The notes under the pieces: generated by a model
The model's input: only the letters and a program-made list of their open reading frames with translations
Told to the model about the DNA's origin: nothing
Databases searched by the model: none
Assembly: GCA_016466735.1 (NCBI GenBank)
Contig: JAAOED010000011.1
Location: 1 to 64,000, forward strand
Length of the DNA stretch: 64,000 bases
Direction of reading: 5' to 3'
Source: Weissella confusa
Lineage (GTDB): Bacteria; Bacillota; Bacilli; Lactobacillales; Lactobacillaceae
Program-made: the position numbers and the translations under genes
Part shown: piece after piece, positions 52,975 through 62,869 of the stretch
How positions within the stretch are numbered: position 1 is the first letter of the stretch
How the letters are laid out: each line of letters starts with the position of its first letter

Positions 52975-55900
52975 CCGCTGTTTGACGACTTGTATTAGCT
53001 GCAGTAATGGCAGTCTTCAGGTCATCGGTTGCTCGTTGAATATCGACCGTCAAATCATTCTCGTTATTAGCAGCCGCCTCATTCATGACATCACGCAAAC
53101 GGTCAATTGCGGCTTGAACACTAGGTTCATTAGCAACATCATCATTTTGTACACCGTCAATTGTTGTTTCAGCCGTATCATTGGCGTCATCACGCAAGCT
53201 CTTAGCTGTTTCAGTTGCTGTAATCAGCGTCTTTGTTGCCTCCTCAATATCCTTAGCCGTTGACGTAGGATCATTGAGCAAACTCTGTAGTTTGTCTTGT
53301 GCTTCCTTCACTGCTGATTCGTTTGATACCGGCGCCGTTTGTGAGATAGCATTGTCTGCTGCCTCTCGAGCGGTTGCTTGATTAACTTTCGCTGTATCGT
53401 TAGCGGCGTTTAAGGCATCAATTGCGGCTTGAATATCCTTAGTCAGCGCGTTTGATGTATCCATTGCTGCTTCGTCAATAACATTTTGTAAGTCAGTCAA
53501 TGCCTTTTGCACCAGTGGTTCATTAGATGTTGCTCCCGCATTAGTTGTTTCAATCAACTGATTACCAGTCGTTGTTGCACTATCACGCTTTTCATTATCA
53601 GCTGCTAATGCTTCCTGCAAAGTCTGGGTAGCGTCCTCAATATCGTTTGCTGTTGCTAATGTATTAGCTAATACAGACTCTAATGCGTTACGGGCTTGAG
53701 CCGTTGCTACCTCGTTTGAAACTGGCGCCGTCTTACCAATCAAGTCTTGCGCCGCATCACGAGCTGCTTGTTGCTTGGCGTCAGCACCCGACATCGCATC
53801 TTCCAACGCCTTTTGGGCAGCTTTAATATCTTCTGTCAACGCATCAGGTGAATCAGCATTTGCATTCTTGATAACATCTTGCAAATTCTTAATGGCTGCT
53901 TGGATAGCAGGTTCAGCTGACTGATCTGATCCTAAAGCGTTAGTAATCGCATTTTGTGCATCCGTCTTAGCTGCATCACGAGCTTCCAAAGTATCTTCAG
54001 TGGCATTCAGTAACTGTTGTGTGGCTTGCTTAATTGCCTCTGCCGTTGATGCCGGATTATTCAACACCTCGTTTAACTCGTCCAATGCTGTTTGTACAGC
54101 TGGCTCATTGGTTACAGGCGCTGTTTGTTGCTTGGCATCGTCAGCCGCGTTACGGGCTTCTTCTTGGGTCTTAGCGGCTGCTGTCACCGCTGTCTGCAAT
54201 TCCGCTATCTTTTGTTGGATATCGGCGGTCAAGGCATCTGCAGAGTCATTCGCTGCTTCTTCCTGAACTTCTTGCAGCGCGCGAATTGCATCCTGAACAG
54301 TTTGTTCCGCACCTTGATTTGAGTTCTGCGCCTTCGAAATTGCTGTATCCGCCTTCTGATTAGCTGCATCACGATCTGACTTGGCCGTGTTTGTTGCATC
54401 AGCAAGAGCTTGCGTTGCATTATCAATTTCTGCAACCGTGGAACTTGGATCGTTCAAGACCTTATTTAGATTATCTAACGCGTTCTGTACGGTCGCCTCA
54501 TTAGTGACAGCTGGTGTATTATCCATCGCCTCCTCTGCACGAGAACGTGCATCAGATTGGTTTTGTAATGCAATCTGCTCAGCATTCTTTAAGGCTTGGA
54601 TATCATCCAAGATAGTCTGTGTCAGTGCTGCAGATGAATCGTTAGCTGCAAGCGCTTGATCATCCTTTAGCTTTTGCAAGGCGATAATCACCTCAGGTTC
54701 CCCTGCTTGATTAGAAGCCTGAGCATCTCTGATGGCTGTATTAGCTTGCGTATTGGCATCACTGCGATTTGCCTTATCAGCTGCAATTGCATTAAGGAGT
54801 TGTTGTGTTGCTTCCTTAATCGCTGTGACTGTAGCCGTAGGATCATTCAAAACAGTGTTCAAGTCTGAAATCGCTGCTGACGTAGCCGCTTCGTTTGAAA
54901 CTGGTGCCGTGTCACCCAACGCAGTTTCAGCTGCTTGACGCGCGTCTTCTTGTGAAGTTGCTGCAGCATTAACCACATCTTGCAATGCCTTTGTTGCATC
55001 AATAATATCCTGCGTCAACGCATCTGCAGAATCACCGGCCGCTTGATCAATCAAATCTTGCAACTTTTGTGCAGCTGCTTGAACTTCTGGTTCATCAGCC
55101 TGGTTTGATGCACCAGCTGCATTAATCGCAGATACTGCATTGCTGTTTGCCGCATTACGTTGTGTATTTGCCTCGTCCACAGCTTCTTGGAGCAACTTAG
55201 TAGCCGCTGTAATTTGATCAGCTGTTGCCTTCGGATTATCTAATACTGTTTGCAAATTCTGTACGGCATCACTTACCTCAGTTTCATTAGAAACCGGTGC
55301 TGTTTGACCAAGTACGGTATTTGCCTCAGTTCTAGCTGTTGTCTGTGCAGTTCCAGCTGCATTGACAGCATCCTGCAGTTCCTTGGTAGCGTTAGCAATA
55401 TCTTGGGTTAGCGCGTTGGCGTCACCATTAGTGGCCTTGTCCAGCAAGTCTTCTAGCTTCTTTTGCGCATCTTGCACGGCGTTATCCGCTGCTTGATTAG
55501 AAGTAGATGCTTCCTCAAGCTCTTGTTGAGCCAAGTCGTTTGCATCCTCACGATCAAGCTTTGCATCAGCAACCGCCTTCTCATAGGCATTTGTTGCATC
55601 AACAATTTGCTTTGGTGTGCTATTCGGATCATTTAGAACCTCTTCCAACGCAGATTTTGCATCCTGAACACTTGGTTCATTTGTAACCGGTGTTGTACTT
55701 GCGTCCAGTGCTGCCTGTGCGGCATTCTTGACAGCATCAACAACATCTTGAGTTGCTTGCTTAATCTGATCCGTTGTTGCGCCATCTGCAGCAGCCTGAG
55801 TTTGCAAGTCTTCCAACTTTTGAACAGCATCCTTCACCGCTTGACTGCTAGTATCCGCTACTTGGTCTTGCACGTCATTTGCATCGGTATTAGCTGCATC

Positions 55901-58900
55901 TCGCTCTGCCTTGGCTGTTTCAACGGCGTCTTCCAATTCCTGGGTTGCTTGCTTAATTTCCTCAGTTGTTGCAGTACTGTCCGCCAACAACTTATCTAAC
56001 TTTTGTTGGGCCTCTGTCACACCAGGCTCTTGTGAAACTGGTGCAGTATCTACTGAAGAAGCCTCAGCCCGAGCTACTGCATTATCCAATGCACTTGTCG
56101 CATCTTCAATTGCCTGGGTTGTCCCCGTATCATTTGCAGCTCCATCCAATGCAGTTTGCAACGCTTGCTGGGCCTTGGCAACTTCTGGATTAGCGGACTC
56201 AGCACTAGCATTAGCTGCATCTTGAGCTGCCTTAGCTGCAGCTTCTGCATTCGCTCGATCTTGTTTAGCCTCGTTAATTGCATCTTCAAGATTCTTTTGG
56301 GCAGTCGCAACATCATCCGCAGCAGCCTTTGGATCGCTCGCTAGCTTATCAAGCGCTGCTTGTGCATCAGCTACCGTTGTTTCTTTTGATACTGGTGCTG
56401 TTTCAATCAACGTAAGTGTGACCTGCCAAGGCGTCTGATTTCCTGATGCATCCATCGCCGTCACTGTTACTGTTGCAGTTCCACCACCACTAGCCTTTAA
56501 TTGGCTAAGCACCGTCTCATAATCAGACGAAATCGTAATACCGTCACCCGGTACATTTTGTTGATTATCCGTTACAGTATCACTTTCAGTCTTCGTATTA
56601 GCAACATAATTAATCGCCTTCAGGAAATCAGCCTCAGTGGCAGGAGCACCACTTGTTGAAGCTGTCATGGTATTTTTAACCTTGTCGCTTGCTACAACTG
56701 GATCTGTCACATCGGTATAGATATATTTGACAACTTGCGTCGTAGTCGAATCGTTATCATATGTCAACGCAGTATTTCGACTGTTTGACGTTAACGTATA
56801 TCCTGGTACTTCTGGTGCAATCTGTGTGTAATCAACCTTATTGTTGGTTTGACCAGTCAAAACATATTGTTTGTTGCCTTGGCTATCGGTTAACGGACGA
56901 CCAACTTCGTCGTACAAATCAACCCGCACTTGTTGTTCAACTGGCACATAGGTGATAATTGCCGCTTGACTGGCCCCGTCATTATCAGCTACCGCGTCGA
57001 ACGTGATGGTATACGTTGCCGAAGAACCATCTGTTGCGATTTGCCAATCCATCCTCATCCCGTTAACTTGTGGCACAGTAGCAATCTTATATCCCTTTGG
57101 CGCGGTAATCGTGCCAGTCGTGATTTGATCTGTACCATTCGTCAATGTTTGGTTCGCTTGTGGGAACGCAGGAGTGTTCTCAGCACCGTCGGCGTATTGT
57201 TGTGTAATTGTGGCTGTTTGTTGGTCAGCCTTGTATGTGACAACAAATTGTTGCATTTCAGCATCAGTGTCTGATGACCCATTATTCGTTTCATCGAAGT
57301 TAGGGTTCGCAGCTAATGCGTCAGCCATTGTGTTATATACAACACCATCTGGGCCCGTAACTGTGTACGTGTACCCATCCTTCTGCAATTCCGCATCCGT
57401 GTAACCAGCTGGTGTACCAATCTGTCCACCGGTGAGCCCATCAGTTGACTTGGTATCCGGTGAAACCGACGTGGCACCATCAGGCACATTAATTTGGAAT
57501 TGTACGGTCTGCTTAGAAGCCGTTAGTTTAATTGTTGCGTTCTGAGGTTCAGGGTCCGTTCCCCCGTTTTCATCCGCATAGTGTGTGTAGTTATTATCAA
57601 ACTTTCCGGTCAACGTCACCTTTGTGCCGTCAGTTGAGATAGCATCAGTAATCAGACCCTTGCTATCCGTCGTAACACCATCATCAGCCACATAATATCC
57701 TGATGGAGCGGTGTACTCGTATGAATAGTCCTTATCAGTACGACCGTTTTGGGTGTTAACAGTTGTGTTCGTCCCATCTGGCATAGTCTGACTAACCGTT
57801 GCTCTTTGATTACCAGGGGCAAAAATGACCACCAAATTTTGTGGTTCGCTATCTGTCGCCACATTTCCATTAGGTGTGTCATCCCAAATCAAGGTGTACT
57901 CGGCTTCTGTGGCGGCATCATTGTATGTCACATTATATTGATCACCATTGATAGCTGCAATGTAGTAACCTGATGGCGCCTTAATCGTGCCTGAGTGTGG
58001 TTGACCAGTTTTACCACTTAATGATTCATCTGCTGGTGCATCACTTGGCACGCTAACCGCATTTGAATATGAGTACGTAATGTTTCCTTGTTGCGTTGCC
58101 GGTTGCAACGTAACTTCAAAGTTTTGTGGATTACTATCAGAAGCTGCTGAGTTATTTGTGTCGTCGTACGTAAACGATACCCAAAGCTCTTTACCATCGG
58201 ATGAAACGCTTGTTGTTGCACCTGAATATGATGGTTGCTGAGCGTCAAAGTAGTAACCTGAATCAGCGGTGAACTTTGTAGACTCCAACGTTGCACTTGT
58301 CTCACCAACAAAGGCGACTGATGACATTGGTGCACCTGAGAACGTTACATTAGCTGATTGATAATCAGCGGTGTAGTTAACATCAAATGCTTGTGCAGAG
58401 CTATCAGATTGGTTTAAGCCATTCACAGTGTTGTCGTAGTTTCCAACTGCTGCGACAGCTGCTGACAATGTTGCATATTCAATACGATTACCATCATCGT
58501 CTGTCACCGTTACTGTATAGCCGTAACCAGACACTGCCAAGCTAGATTCCAAGTCGCCAAAATTAATTGCCCCACTTGTTACACCGCTAGCGCTCGTTGC
58601 GTAGGCTGATTGTGCCCCAGCAGAGCCAATATTAACCACTGCCTCTTGATATGAGGCTTGAGGAACAATAATGAAAGTTGTAATTCCTTTCTTATCATCG
58701 TCGTATACAGGATTATCATCATACGCAGCCTGTAACGTTGCGTATGGACCAGACGTACTTCCATTTGGATGCTCAACTATAACCGTATAGGTATAACCTT
58801 TGGTCATTTCCAATTTTTGCAAATTTGTATCGTTCAAATCCGAACCATCAGATAGTGTAAATGAAATTTTTTCATTCGTATTACCCGTTGATTCTGAAAG

Positions 58901-61900
58901 TACTTCTCCAGCATGCTCGTCACCAGTTGTTTCACTAATTATCACACGAGCCGTTTGAATTTCTGGTAAATAATTGACAATATATTGCTGTGCCGAGGCA
59001 TCGGATGCTCCGGCATTGGCCGTATTATCATACAATCCAGTTGAACCAGCGAGTGCTGAAGACAACGTTGTAAATGTTGTACCATCCGGTGTAGAAATCG
59101 TATAACGATAACCTGAACGAGCCAAGTCACCATCAGTTGTAGCAAATGATACCCGTCCACTAGTAACACCAGCTGACGAAGCAAAAGTTGATCCAGCTGT
59201 AACGTTAGACGGCAAGTTCGAAGCCGAACCAGCAATCAATGCAGCTGATTGATACTGCGCGACATATGAAACCGTGAACGTCTGAATATCGGCATCAGAA
59301 TTCCCAATATTGTTAGTACTGTCGTAAACATTATTAGCCACCGATGCTGCTGACAATGTAGCATACTCAGAACCATCTGGCCCGGTAACAACGTATGAAT
59401 ATCCTTGTTCATACAAATCACCGTCACTTAGTGGCAAAGCCATCGAACCATTTGTCACTCCGGATGTCGTTGGCCCTTGATAACCAGCATAAATTGGTGA
59501 GTTGACATCCCCAACAATTGTGGCTTGTTGCTTCAACGCTACGTAGCTGATGATAAACGATTGCATATCCGCATCGCTAGTGCCGTCATTACTTGTATTA
59601 TCAAACGTCGTATGGTCAGCCTGTGCTGCTGACAGTGTTGCATATGGTTCACTTCGATCGCCGTTAGTTTCATAGTAAACAACGTATGAGTACCCTGGCT
59701 TCTTAACCAAGCTATCTGTACCACGGAACGGGATTTCTTCCGCTGTTTTTCCAAGAACAGAATCAATAACACTGCCACTGTCAATTGGTGAATCCGAATC
59801 CACCGCCAAAACGGCAATCTGTGAGTCGGCTGTATAGCTCACCATAAATGATTGCACACTACCATCGATCGATCCCGTATTGGTTGTGTTGTCAAACAAA
59901 CTATTTGCAGCGACCGCTGATGATAACGTGCTGTACGTTGAACCATCAGGTCCTGTTACCGTGTAGTGGTAACCCGGACTATATAGGCTATTTTCTGTAT
60001 TCGCGGCAAAAGAGATGCTACTACTGGTTACACCAGCTGCACTACCCATAGTCTGCCCAGCATTAATTGGCGAATTGGTTGCAACTTGCACAACAGCTGA
60101 TTGACTATCAGCTGTGTAAACGACGTAAAATCCTTGGATTCTTCTATCAGTAACGGCTGAACCATTATCAGTGTTGTCAAAGGAACTTTCAGCGGCAACC
60201 GCAGAACTTAATGTTGCATATTGTCGTGAACCATAACGACCCCACACAGTGTAATGATAACCAGACAAGGCCAAATCACCATCTGAAATACTGAACCCCA
60301 AACTGCCTGAAGTAACGCCGCTTGCGCTAGCAGCCACAGATTGAGACGTATATGGCCCTGTTGAGTCCAAGATTACCTGTGCCTCTTGGTAAGCCGCCTT
60401 ATATGAAACCATGAAGCTCTGTACAGCCGTATCACTTGTACCCGAATTATTTGTATTATCATATACGCCGTTATTAGCCAGAGCTGAGGCCAAATTGCTG
60501 TATACCGTACCATCCGGTCCAGTGACCGTGTACGTATATCCTAATTGACCTAGAGCTTGGTCGTCCGTTGCAAAACTAATGGCACCTGACGTTGAACCAC
60601 TCGCAGAGCCAGCAAGGCTACCGGCTGAAATTGGTGACGTTGAAGTCACTGCAATTACAGCTGATTGGGTGTTGGCTGAGTATGTGATTGTAAACATATC
60701 CGGAGCAGCATCAGAAACACCTGATGTTGTGTTGTTTGCATTGTACTTGTTGTGAGCCGATACCGCTGCAGAAAGTGTTGCATAGCTAGTTGTATCACTG
60801 CCATAAGTTACGGTGTACGTGTATCCAGATACAGCCAATTGTGAATCAGCCGTCGTAAAAGATCCGCTTGGTAAGAAGTTAATGGTATTACCAGTTGTCC
60901 CATTTGCTGACATAACAGACTGTGAGTTTGCACTAATAGGTGAGTCAGCTGATACATTAATCACTGCAGCCTGGCTCATTGGGATGTAATTCACGACAAA
61001 ACGTTGGGCTTCCGCATCGGTCGAAGCCGTGTTATTGGTTGAGTCATACTTACCACCAGCGGCTGACATTGCTTCTGCCAGCGTTGAATAATAAGTTGTG
61101 TGTGACGCATCTGGGCCATACCCAACTTGGTAGGTATACCCAGAGACGACCAAATTAGAATCCGTTGTTGAAAAAGTCATCGAACCGTCAGTTACACCCG
61201 TGATACTCTCAATCATCGATCCTGTGTTGATCGGTGAATTTTGCTGTACACGAATGTAGGCTGATTGGTAGTTCGCCTTGTATGACACGCGGAAGTTTTG
61301 CGCTGAAGAGTCCGATGACCCCGAACCGTTTTCCGTGTTGTCATACAAACTATTAGCTGCCGTTGCAGCTGAAAGTGTCGCATAACTTGAGCCATTAGGT
61401 GCATACACAACGTACGTGTATCCACTAACGGCCAATTGTGAGTCCGTCTTAGCAAATGAAATTGACCCACTCGTCACACCAGCAGCTGAATCAACAGCTG
61501 AATTCGCTTTAATTGGTGATGAACTATCAACGACGACATTTGCTGCCTGGTATTGTGCTTTGTACGTATAAGTAATGGTTGAGACCAAGTCATCGTCAAA
61601 CTTACCATCGGTGTCACCTGATGAACTTACTAACGTGTAACCTTGAATAACCTTTGAACCATCTGGAATATTCGATCCAACCGGGCCAGTTACAGAAGTA
61701 GCAGGACTGATTGTCTTGCCACTTTGATCCACAAAGTTATACGTAACCGTAGCCGTTCTTGGTGAGTAAACCACCCTAAACTGTTGCTGGTAGGCATCCG
61801 TACGAGCATTCGTCGCATTTTGGGTATTGACATACTTTTGAGCAACCACAGCTGAAGCTAAGGTAGTATAAGTTCCCAACAGTGATGCCGCCGAACCCAT

Positions 61901-62869
61901 TTGATCGTAAACCTGAACAACATACGTGTAACCACTCTTTGCAAGTTGTGAGTCCTTGTTAGAGAAAGAAATTGTACTACTTGCTGGTCCATTCGCAATT
62001 TCGCTGATTGCCGAATAGTTTAATAGTGAATTTCCTGAAGTATCAACCGCACTTGTAATCAAGTTCGCGTACTGATTGGTCTTATAGGTCACAATAAACG
62101 CTTGTGAAGCGGTATCTGTTGTGCCAGTATATGCCGTACTGTCATATCGTGGGTGAGCAGCCAATGCTGATGACAAAGTTGTGTATGTCACCGAGTCAGG
62201 TTTGTCCGATCCAGCATAGGTAACGGTATAAGTGTATCCTGCTCGGACCAGCCCCCCGTCGTTAGTTGCAAACGAAATACTGGTGTTGGTTGCCCCACTT
62301 GTTGATGCAAATGTTGTACCAGCACTTAGTGGACCATTCGGATCATACTTAATAACCGCTGATTGCGTTTGCCCGACATAACTCACCGTGAACACCTGAG
62401 CTGAAGAGTCAGTAGCCCCAGAATTATTAGTTGCATCATAAATTGAATTTGCTGCAACTGCTGAAGACAACGTGCTGTAAGTTGAACCATTTGGCCCCTT
62501 AACAACATACGTGTATCCTGCAGTTGAAAGTGATGCGTCAGTGTATGGTATCGTCAAAGCGGCACTGGTTGTTCCGACTGAAGAAGCCAAAGTTGAACCC
62601 GCCTTGATTGGTGACAACCCATCAACCACCAAACTTGTAGTTTGCGTTGCCGGACGGTAGTTCACTGTAAAGGTTTGGTAGCTACCGTCTGTACTGCCAC
62701 TATTGTTAGTATTATCAAATCGCTCAATAGCTTGAGCCGAGGCTAGCGTTGAATACACAGTTACCCCATCCGGTCCTTGAACCGTTCCATAGTTCAGGCT
62801 TGTTCGTATTAACAATGGCTTCTTGTTGTACGGTTCCTTTATATTTAATGGTGATAACGTTATTACCAT
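52925..62869 (-). CDS. Giant adhesin, central segment (beta modules, Ig-like module, helical stalk)
   Basis: About 3,290 residues in frame. From about 62.75 to 56.7 kb run about 20 modules of 90-105 residues with the pattern SPI.AG...SG.TSGSISF...D..L..SGYTY.V.GPDG..Y.TLSSA, D.T.N.G..D..AQ.F.V.Y; two look like MucBP-type modules (near module 4 and the last). Then an Ig-like module (to about 56.4 kb) and ten helical TAPVSNE modules. It ends TAPFIK and a stop where the next frame continues LSNESAV; removing one T of TTT restores the frame. The first 30 or so codons of this frame are spurious. Confidence 0.85.
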   Translation of the reverse strand: MVITLSPLNIKEPYNKKPLLIRTSLNYGTVQGPDGVTVYSTLASAQAIERFDNTNNSGSTDGSYQTFTVNYRPATQTTSLVVDGLSPIKAGSTLASSVGTTSAALTIPYTDASLSTAGYTYVVKGPNGSTYSTLSSAVAANSIYDATNNSGATDSSAQVFTVSYVGQTQSAVIKYDPNGPLSAGTTFASTSGATNTSISFATNDGGLVRAGYTYTVTYAGSDKPDSVTYTTLSSALAAHPRYDSTAYTGTTDTASQAFIVTYKTNQYANLITSAVDTSGNSLLNYSAISEIANGPASSTISFSNKDSQLAKSGYTYVVQVYDQMGSAASLLGTYTTLASAVVAQKYVNTQNATNARTDAYQQQFRVVYSPRTATVTYNFVDQSGKTISPATSVTGPVGSNIPDGSKVIQGYTLVSSSGDTDGKFDDDLVSTITYTYKAQYQAANVVVDSSSPIKANSAVDSAAGVTSGSISFAKTDSQLAVSGYTYVVYAPNGSSYATLSAATAANSLYDNTENGSGSSDSSAQNFRVSYKANYQSAYIRVQQNSPINTGSMIESITGVTDGSMTFSTTDSNLVVSGYTYQVGYGPDASHTTYYSTLAEAMSAAGGKYDSTNNTASTDAEAQRFVVNYIPMSQAAVINVSADSPISANSQSVMSANGTTGNTINFLPSGSFTTADSQLAVSGYTYTVTYGSDTTSYATLSAAVSAHNKYNANNTTSGVSDAAPDMFTITYSANTQSAVIAVTSTSPISAGSLAGSASGSTSGAISFATDDQALGQLGYTYTVTGPDGTVYSNLASALANNGVYDNTNNSGTSDTAVQSFMVSYKAAYQEAQVILDSTGPYTSQSVAASASGVTSGSLGFSISDGDLALSGYHYTVWGRYGSRQYATLSSAVAAESSFDNTDNGSAVTDRRIQGFYVVYTADSQSAVVQVATNSPINAGQTMGSAAGVTSSSISFAANTENSLYSPGYHYTVTGPDGSTYSTLSSAVAANSLFDNTTNTGSIDGSVQSFMVSYTADSQIAVLAVDSDSPIDSGSVIDSVLGKTAEEIPFRGTDSLVKKPGYSYVVYYETNGDRSEPYATLSAAQADHTTFDNTSNDGTSDADMQSFIISYVALKQQATIVGDVNSPIYAGYQGPTTSGVTNGSMALPLSDGDLYEQGYSYVVTGPDGSEYATLSAASVANNVYDSTNNIGNSDADIQTFTVSYVAQYQSAALIAGSASNLPSNVTAGSTFASSAGVTSGRVSFATTDGDLARSGYRYTISTPDGTTFTTLSSALAGSTGLYDNTANAGASDASAQQYIVNYLPEIQTARVIISETTGDEHAGEVLSESTGNTNEKISFTLSDGSDLNDTNLQKLEMTKGYTYTVIVEHPNGSTSGPYATLQAAYDDNPVYDDDKKGITTFIIVPQASYQEAVVNIGSAGAQSAYATSASGVTSGAINFGDLESSLAVSGYGYTVTVTDDDGNRIEYATLSAAVAAVGNYDNTVNGLNQSDSSAQAFDVNYTADYQSANVTFSGAPMSSVAFVGETSATLESTKFTADSGYYFDAQQPSYSGATTSVSSDGKELWVSFTYDDTNNSAASDSNPQNFEVTLQPATQQGNITYSYSNAVSVPSDAPADESLSGKTGQPHSGTIKAPSGYYIAAINGDQYNVTYNDAATEAEYTLIWDDTPNGNVATDSEPQNLVVIFAPGNQRATVSQTMPDGTNTTVNTQNGRTDKDYSYEYTAPSGYYVADDGVTTDSKGLITDAISTDGTKVTLTGKFDNNYTHYADENGGTDPEPQNATIKLTASKQTVQFQINVPDGATSVSPDTKSTDGLTGGQIGTPAGYTDAELQKDGYTYTVTGPDGVVYNTMADALAANPNFDETNNGSSDTDAEMQQFVVTYKADQQTATITQQYADGAENTPAFPQANQTLTNGTDQITTGTITAPKGYKIATVPQVNGMRMDWQIATDGSSATYTITFDAVADNDGASQAAIITYVPVEQQVRVDLYDEVGRPLTDSQGNKQYVLTGQTNNKVDYTQIAPEVPGYTLTSNSRNTALTYDNDSTTTQVVKYIYTDVTDPVVASDKVKNTMTASTSGAPATEADFLKAINYVANTKTESDTVTDNQQNVPGDGITISSDYETVLSQLKASGGGTATVTVTAMDASGNQTPWQVTLTLIETAPVSKETTVADAQAALDKLASDPKAAADDVATAQKNLEDAINEAKQDRANAEAAAKAAQDAANASAESANPEVAKAQQALQTALDGAANDTGTTQAIEDATSALDNAVARAEASSVDTAPVSQEPGVTEAQQKLDKLLADSTATTEEIKQATQELEDAVETAKAERDAANTDANDVQDQVADTSSQAVKDAVQKLEDLQTQAAADGATTDQIKQATQDVVDAVKNAAQAALDASTTPVTNEPSVQDAKSALEEVLNDPNSTPKQIVDATNAYEKAVADAKLDREDANDLAQQELEEASTSNQAADNAVQDAQKKLEDLLDKATNGDANALTQDIANATKELQDAVNAAGTAQTTARTEANTVLGQTAPVSNETEVSDAVQNLQTVLDNPKATADQITAATKLLQEAVDEANTQRNAANSNAVSAINAAGASNQADEPEVQAAAQKLQDLIDQAAGDSADALTQDIIDATKALQDVVNAAATSQEDARQAAETALGDTAPVSNEAATSAAISDLNTVLNDPTATVTAIKEATQQLLNAIAADKANRSDANTQANTAIRDAQASNQAGEPEVIIALQKLKDDQALAANDSSAALTQTILDDIQALKNAEQIALQNQSDARSRAEEAMDNTPAVTNEATVQNALDNLNKVLNDPSSTVAEIDNATQALADATNTAKSDRDAANQKADTAISKAQNSNQGAEQTVQDAIRALQEVQEEAANDSADALTADIQQKIAELQTAVTAAAKTQEEARNAADDAKQQTAPVTNEPAVQTALDELNEVLNNPASTAEAIKQATQQLLNATEDTLEARDAAKTDAQNAITNALGSDQSAEPAIQAAIKNLQDVIKNANADSPDALTEDIKAAQKALEDAMSGADAKQQAARDAAQDLIGKTAPVSNEVATAQARNALESVLANTLATANDIEDATQTLQEALAADNEKRDSATTTGNQLIETTNAGATSNEPLVQKALTDLQNVIDEAAMDTSNALTKDIQAAIDALNAANDTAKVNQATAREAADNAISQTAPVSNESAVKEAQDKLQSLLNDPTSTAKDIEEATKTLITATETAKSLRDDANDTAETTIDGVQNDDVANEPSVQAAIDRLRDVMNEAAANNENDLTVDIQRATDDLKTAITAANTSRQTAVDAAETLLQQTAPFIK

